A stretch of 7,721 nucleotides of DNA, from the NCBI GenBank assembly GCA_900539645.1, contig UQCY01000090.1, positions 1 through 7,721 on the forward strand. The letters run 5' to 3'. Every line of letters starts with the position of its first letter. The stretch's first letter is position 1. Below the pieces are notes generated by a model. It searched no databases, was not told the origin of the DNA, and saw only the letters and a program-made list of their open reading frames with translations. This DNA is from an uncultured Clostridium sp. Its GTDB lineage: Bacteria > Bacillota > Clostridia > Peptostreptococcales > Peptostreptococcaceae. Both the position numbers and the translations under genes were made by a program. Of this stretch, positions 6,052 through 7,721 are shown one piece after another.

Positions 6052-6101
6052 AATAATAAACCCCCTGTTGTTTACTATCTTATTAGATTATAAGATCTGT
6101 T

Positions 6102-7394
6102 TTATTTTTTTCTTCTGTATAATCTATGTCCGCTTGCTCTTAATGAATGATCTGTACTGTGATATACAGGCAATCCTAACCTAGGTGCCACTTGCATAAC
6201 TGTGTTTGTTCAGTCTTCGCAGTTACTTATTAGTAACGCTTCAGCACCGTGACTCTTAAGTTTTAGAACTGTTTCTGCCTGTCCTGGACATATACCAGGA
6301 AGTGAACATCTGTATCTTCCTCTACCATCATCTGTCATTCTCTTACATCTTTCTTCTGCAACTACTTCTGCACCCATAAGAGAAGCTATTTCGTGTAGTC
6401 TTGCTTCCTGAGCTCCACATTCACAGCAGATGATTCCTAATTTTCTTTTTTCCTGCATTAGCGGCATAGATACGATTATACCACCTAATGTTTTTGTTAC
6501 AGGTGAATCTAATTCTCCATGTTTACCTGTGAAAGGTCCACCAAGAACTATTTCACCATATGGTTCTAATATTCCACCACACTGGTCTATGAAGTAACTT
6601 ACAGGCATTCCTATTGGAACGTTTAAGAATACTCTACCAGTCTGAGCATCTGCATCTTTAACTCTACCAGCTACTGTTAAATCTTTGGTTATAACTGGTC
6701 TTCTTTCTTCTATAGCTGCAACTACATTTTTAACTGTTTCAACATTTGATATTATAGCTTTTGCTACACTTGGAAGCTGACCTGGTTCAAGTTCAACTCC
6801 TAGTAATTCTCTAACTATAACTCTTTCATCTCCTGCTGGATACATATTTGGAAGATATTTTATTTCTATATTATCTTCATTTTTAGTTGCTTTTCCTAGA
6901 GCTATAAGCTGTTTTGTGTGATGAGGTTTTATAGCTATATAACCTTTAGCAGCTTTAGTTATTTCTAATAAATATTTAAGTCCTCTTACTAATTCTTCTG
7001 CATGGTCTTCTATGTAAGCCATGTTGTGAGCTAGTATAGGTTCACATTCAGCTGCGTTTACGATTACGTAACCACCTTCTATATCACCTTTGAATTTTAT
7101 ACCAGCTGGGAATCCTGCCCCACCTGCTCCAACTACACCTGCTTCTATTATTGCGTCAAGATTAGATTCTGTATCTTTTATCTTAACGAATTCTTCAGGC
7201 TGTTCTTCATCCGCTTCTATAAGTATAGCTGTTTCAGTTATTTCTTTAACTGTACCGTATACTGAAGAGTGGATGTTAGCACCTAGACCTGTTGGTTCTG
7301 CTATTAGCTGACCTTTTTTTACATGTTCCCCAACACTTACTATAGGCCGGCAAGGAGCACCAACATGCTGTCTTAGTTCTAATCTAAGTACCAT
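6102..7394 (-). CDS. prdC: Proline-reductase-associated electron transfer selenoprotein PrdC (UGA = Sec395)
   Basis: RnfC-like cytoplasmic protein thought to pass electrons from NADH to D-proline reductase. The frame from ATG 7394 (RBS GGGGGTGA) covers 394 codons, meets TGA at 6210-6212, then continues 35 codons (starting TNTVMQVAPRLGLPV) to a TAA ending at 6102: 430 residues, close to the roughly 427 aa I recall for C. difficile PrdC. Order: N-terminal RnfC-type barrel with EPTGLGANIHSSVYG (33-47); glycine-rich GAGGAGFPAGIKF (89-101), as in the nucleotide/FMN domain of RnfC and Nqo1; NAAECEP (113-119); SLBB-like middle; GGPFTG (285-290); and a cysteine-rich tail with CCEC (323-326), Cys350, Cys363, Cys369 and NCED-U, a CxxU redox motif at 392-395. 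Typical RnfC ferredoxin clusters (CxxCxxCxxxC) are not seen. It is first in the operon, behind the sigma-54 promoter. The solo PrdA-N gene follows 50 nt later. Ending it at 6210 would remove the redox selenocysteine. Confidence 0.94.
6169..6189 (-). promoter_or_regulatory. Bacterial SECIS-like stem-loop of prdC
   Basis: Starting 20 nt after the UGA, minus-strand RNA can fold as GGCA-CCUA, loop GGU, UAGG-AU-UGCC. That gives two 4-bp stems with a 2-nt AU bulge on the 3' arm and a three-base loop starting GG, 28 nt past the last base of the UGA. Position and loop fit the general bacterial SECIS pattern and resemble the prdB element. Binding by SelB is inferred. Confidence 0.6.
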
Positions 7395-7436
7395 ATTAAA
7401 TCACCCCCATATTAATCTGTCGCACTATTAATTATA

Positions 7437-7497
7437 AGCAATTTCTATGCCAAAGTTCACAACTAATGTTTTTTTCTATAATAACATTGAAATTGCT
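7437..7497 (-). repeat. 9-bp inverted repeat bracketing the sigma-54 promoter
   Basis: AGCAATTTC (7437-7445) is the exact inverse complement of GAAATTGCT (7489-7497), with 43 bp between. The inner arm overlaps the -12 element of the sigma-54 promoter. It may be an operator dyad, a long-range hairpin in transcripts from the upstream promoter, or coincidence. Confidence 0.35.
7438..7452 (-). promoter_or_regulatory. Sigma-54 (-24/-12) promoter of the prd operon
   Basis: The minus strand reads TGGCATAGAAATTGC, matching the sigma-54 consensus TGGCAC-N5-TTGC with GG and GC exactly 10 nt apart. The predicted start is near 7427, giving a leader of about 33 nt before prdC with the GGGGGTGA ribosome binding site. 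In C. difficile the proline reductase genes are activated by PrdR, a sigma-54-dependent enhancer-binding protein, so a promoter of this class is expected. Confidence 0.88.
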
Positions 7498-7523
7498 CGA
7501 TATTTAGTCATATCTTTAAATTA

Positions 7524-7552
7524 ATTATACCAAGTTAAAGTGATAAATACAA
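7524..7552 (-). promoter_or_regulatory. Sigma-A-type promoter upstream of prdC
   Basis: The minus strand has TTGTAT (7547-7552, 4 of 6), 17 nt, then a perfect TATAAT (7524-7529) preceded by TGG, giving an extended -10 (TGnTATAAT). The start would be near 7517, about 120 nt before prdC. It would give basal transcription independent of the sigma-54 activator. Moderate support in AT-rich DNA. Confidence 0.45.
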
Positions 7553-7571
7553 GCGTTTTCACAGTTATTCG

Positions 7572-7587
7572 TGTCAGATTTTCGACA
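7572..7587 (-). promoter_or_regulatory. Dyad site 1 (YGTC-N8-GACR), candidate activator binding site
   Basis: TGTCAGATTTTCGACA is an interrupted dyad with TGTC and GACA arms and an 8-nt T-rich centre. It is about 150 bp upstream of the predicted sigma-54 start, within the usual range for enhancer-binding proteins. It shares arm pattern and spacing with the two sites at 7674-7708. Confidence 0.5.
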
Positions 7588-7673
7588 GTTTAACGTTTTA
7601 TCAGTCTAAAACTTTAAATAAACTAACACCTTTTGTTTATTTTTAGCTATTCGTTAGATAATTATATAACTTC

Positions 7674-7711
7674 CGTCGATTTTTAGACGTTTCGTCGATT
7701 TTTAGACGTTT
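7674..7711 (-). promoter_or_regulatory. Two tandem 19-bp repeats, each holding a CGTC-N8-GACG dyad
   Basis: The 19-bp unit CGTCGATTTTTAGACGTTT occurs twice with no gap (7674-7692 and 7693-7711). Each unit contains a dyad with CGTC and GACG arms (7674-7689 and 7693-7708), the same form as the site at 7572-7587. Centres are 19 bp apart, close to two helical turns, and about 255-275 bp before the sigma-54 start. This suits cooperative binding of a sigma-54 activator such as PrdR. The factor is inferred. Confidence 0.55.
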
Positions 7712-7721
7712 TTTAGCCAAT

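Noticed and set aside
7090..7311. Plus-strand open frame of 73 codons
   Set aside because: Antisense to the start of prdC, with no family resemblance.
7674..7711. Start of a CRISPR array
   Set aside because: Two 19-bp units abut with no spacer; the dyad form suits a protein binding site instead.

Overview
The window is a D-proline reductase (prd) locus, the reductive half of Stickland fermentation, from a low-GC anaerobic Firmicute. The AT-rich DNA, the protein sequences and the gene set point to the Peptostreptococcaceae (Clostridioides / Peptostreptococcus / Acetoanaerobium type). I would not name a genus from sequence alone. Every real gene is on the minus strand, so transcription runs from the right edge to the left.

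Layout in transcription order. (1) 7395-7721 is a non-coding control region. It holds a near-perfect sigma-54 -24/-12 promoter, a good sigma-A-type promoter further upstream, and three copies of a 16-bp dyad (YGTC-N8-GACR) placed like enhancer sites for a sigma-54 activator such as PrdR. (2) prdC is an RnfC-like electron-transfer protein that reads through an in-frame UGA as selenocysteine; its true end is 6102, not 6210. (3) A free-standing 147-aa copy of the PrdA N-terminal region follows. (4) prdA is the proprotein that matures at Thr418-Cys419 to form the pyruvoyl subunit. (5) Next is a small S1/OB-like gene of unknown function. (6) prdB is the catalytic selenoprotein, with UGA at 2627-2629. 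(7) prdD and (8) prdE are paralogues of the two halves of PrdA, split at the point matching the PrdA cleavage site. (9) A 383-bp AT-rich gap carries a strong sigma-A-like promoter. (10) prdF, proline racemase, is cut by the left edge.

How the genes work together: PrdF makes D-proline from L-proline. The PrdA/PrdB complex cleaves the D-proline ring reductively to 5-aminovalerate, using the pyruvoyl group and selenocysteine. PrdC is thought to bring electrons from NADH. PrdD and PrdE are PrdA-like proteins of unsettled function and lack the cysteine needed to make a pyruvoyl group.

The pathway is known. The points that deserve a second look are the extra solo PrdA N-terminal gene with about 88% DNA identity to the start of prdA, the dyad array with dual promoters, the intercistronic hairpins, and the two compact SECIS-like hairpins after the UGA codons. 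No prdR, insertion sequence, tRNA, rRNA or CRISPR array was seen.
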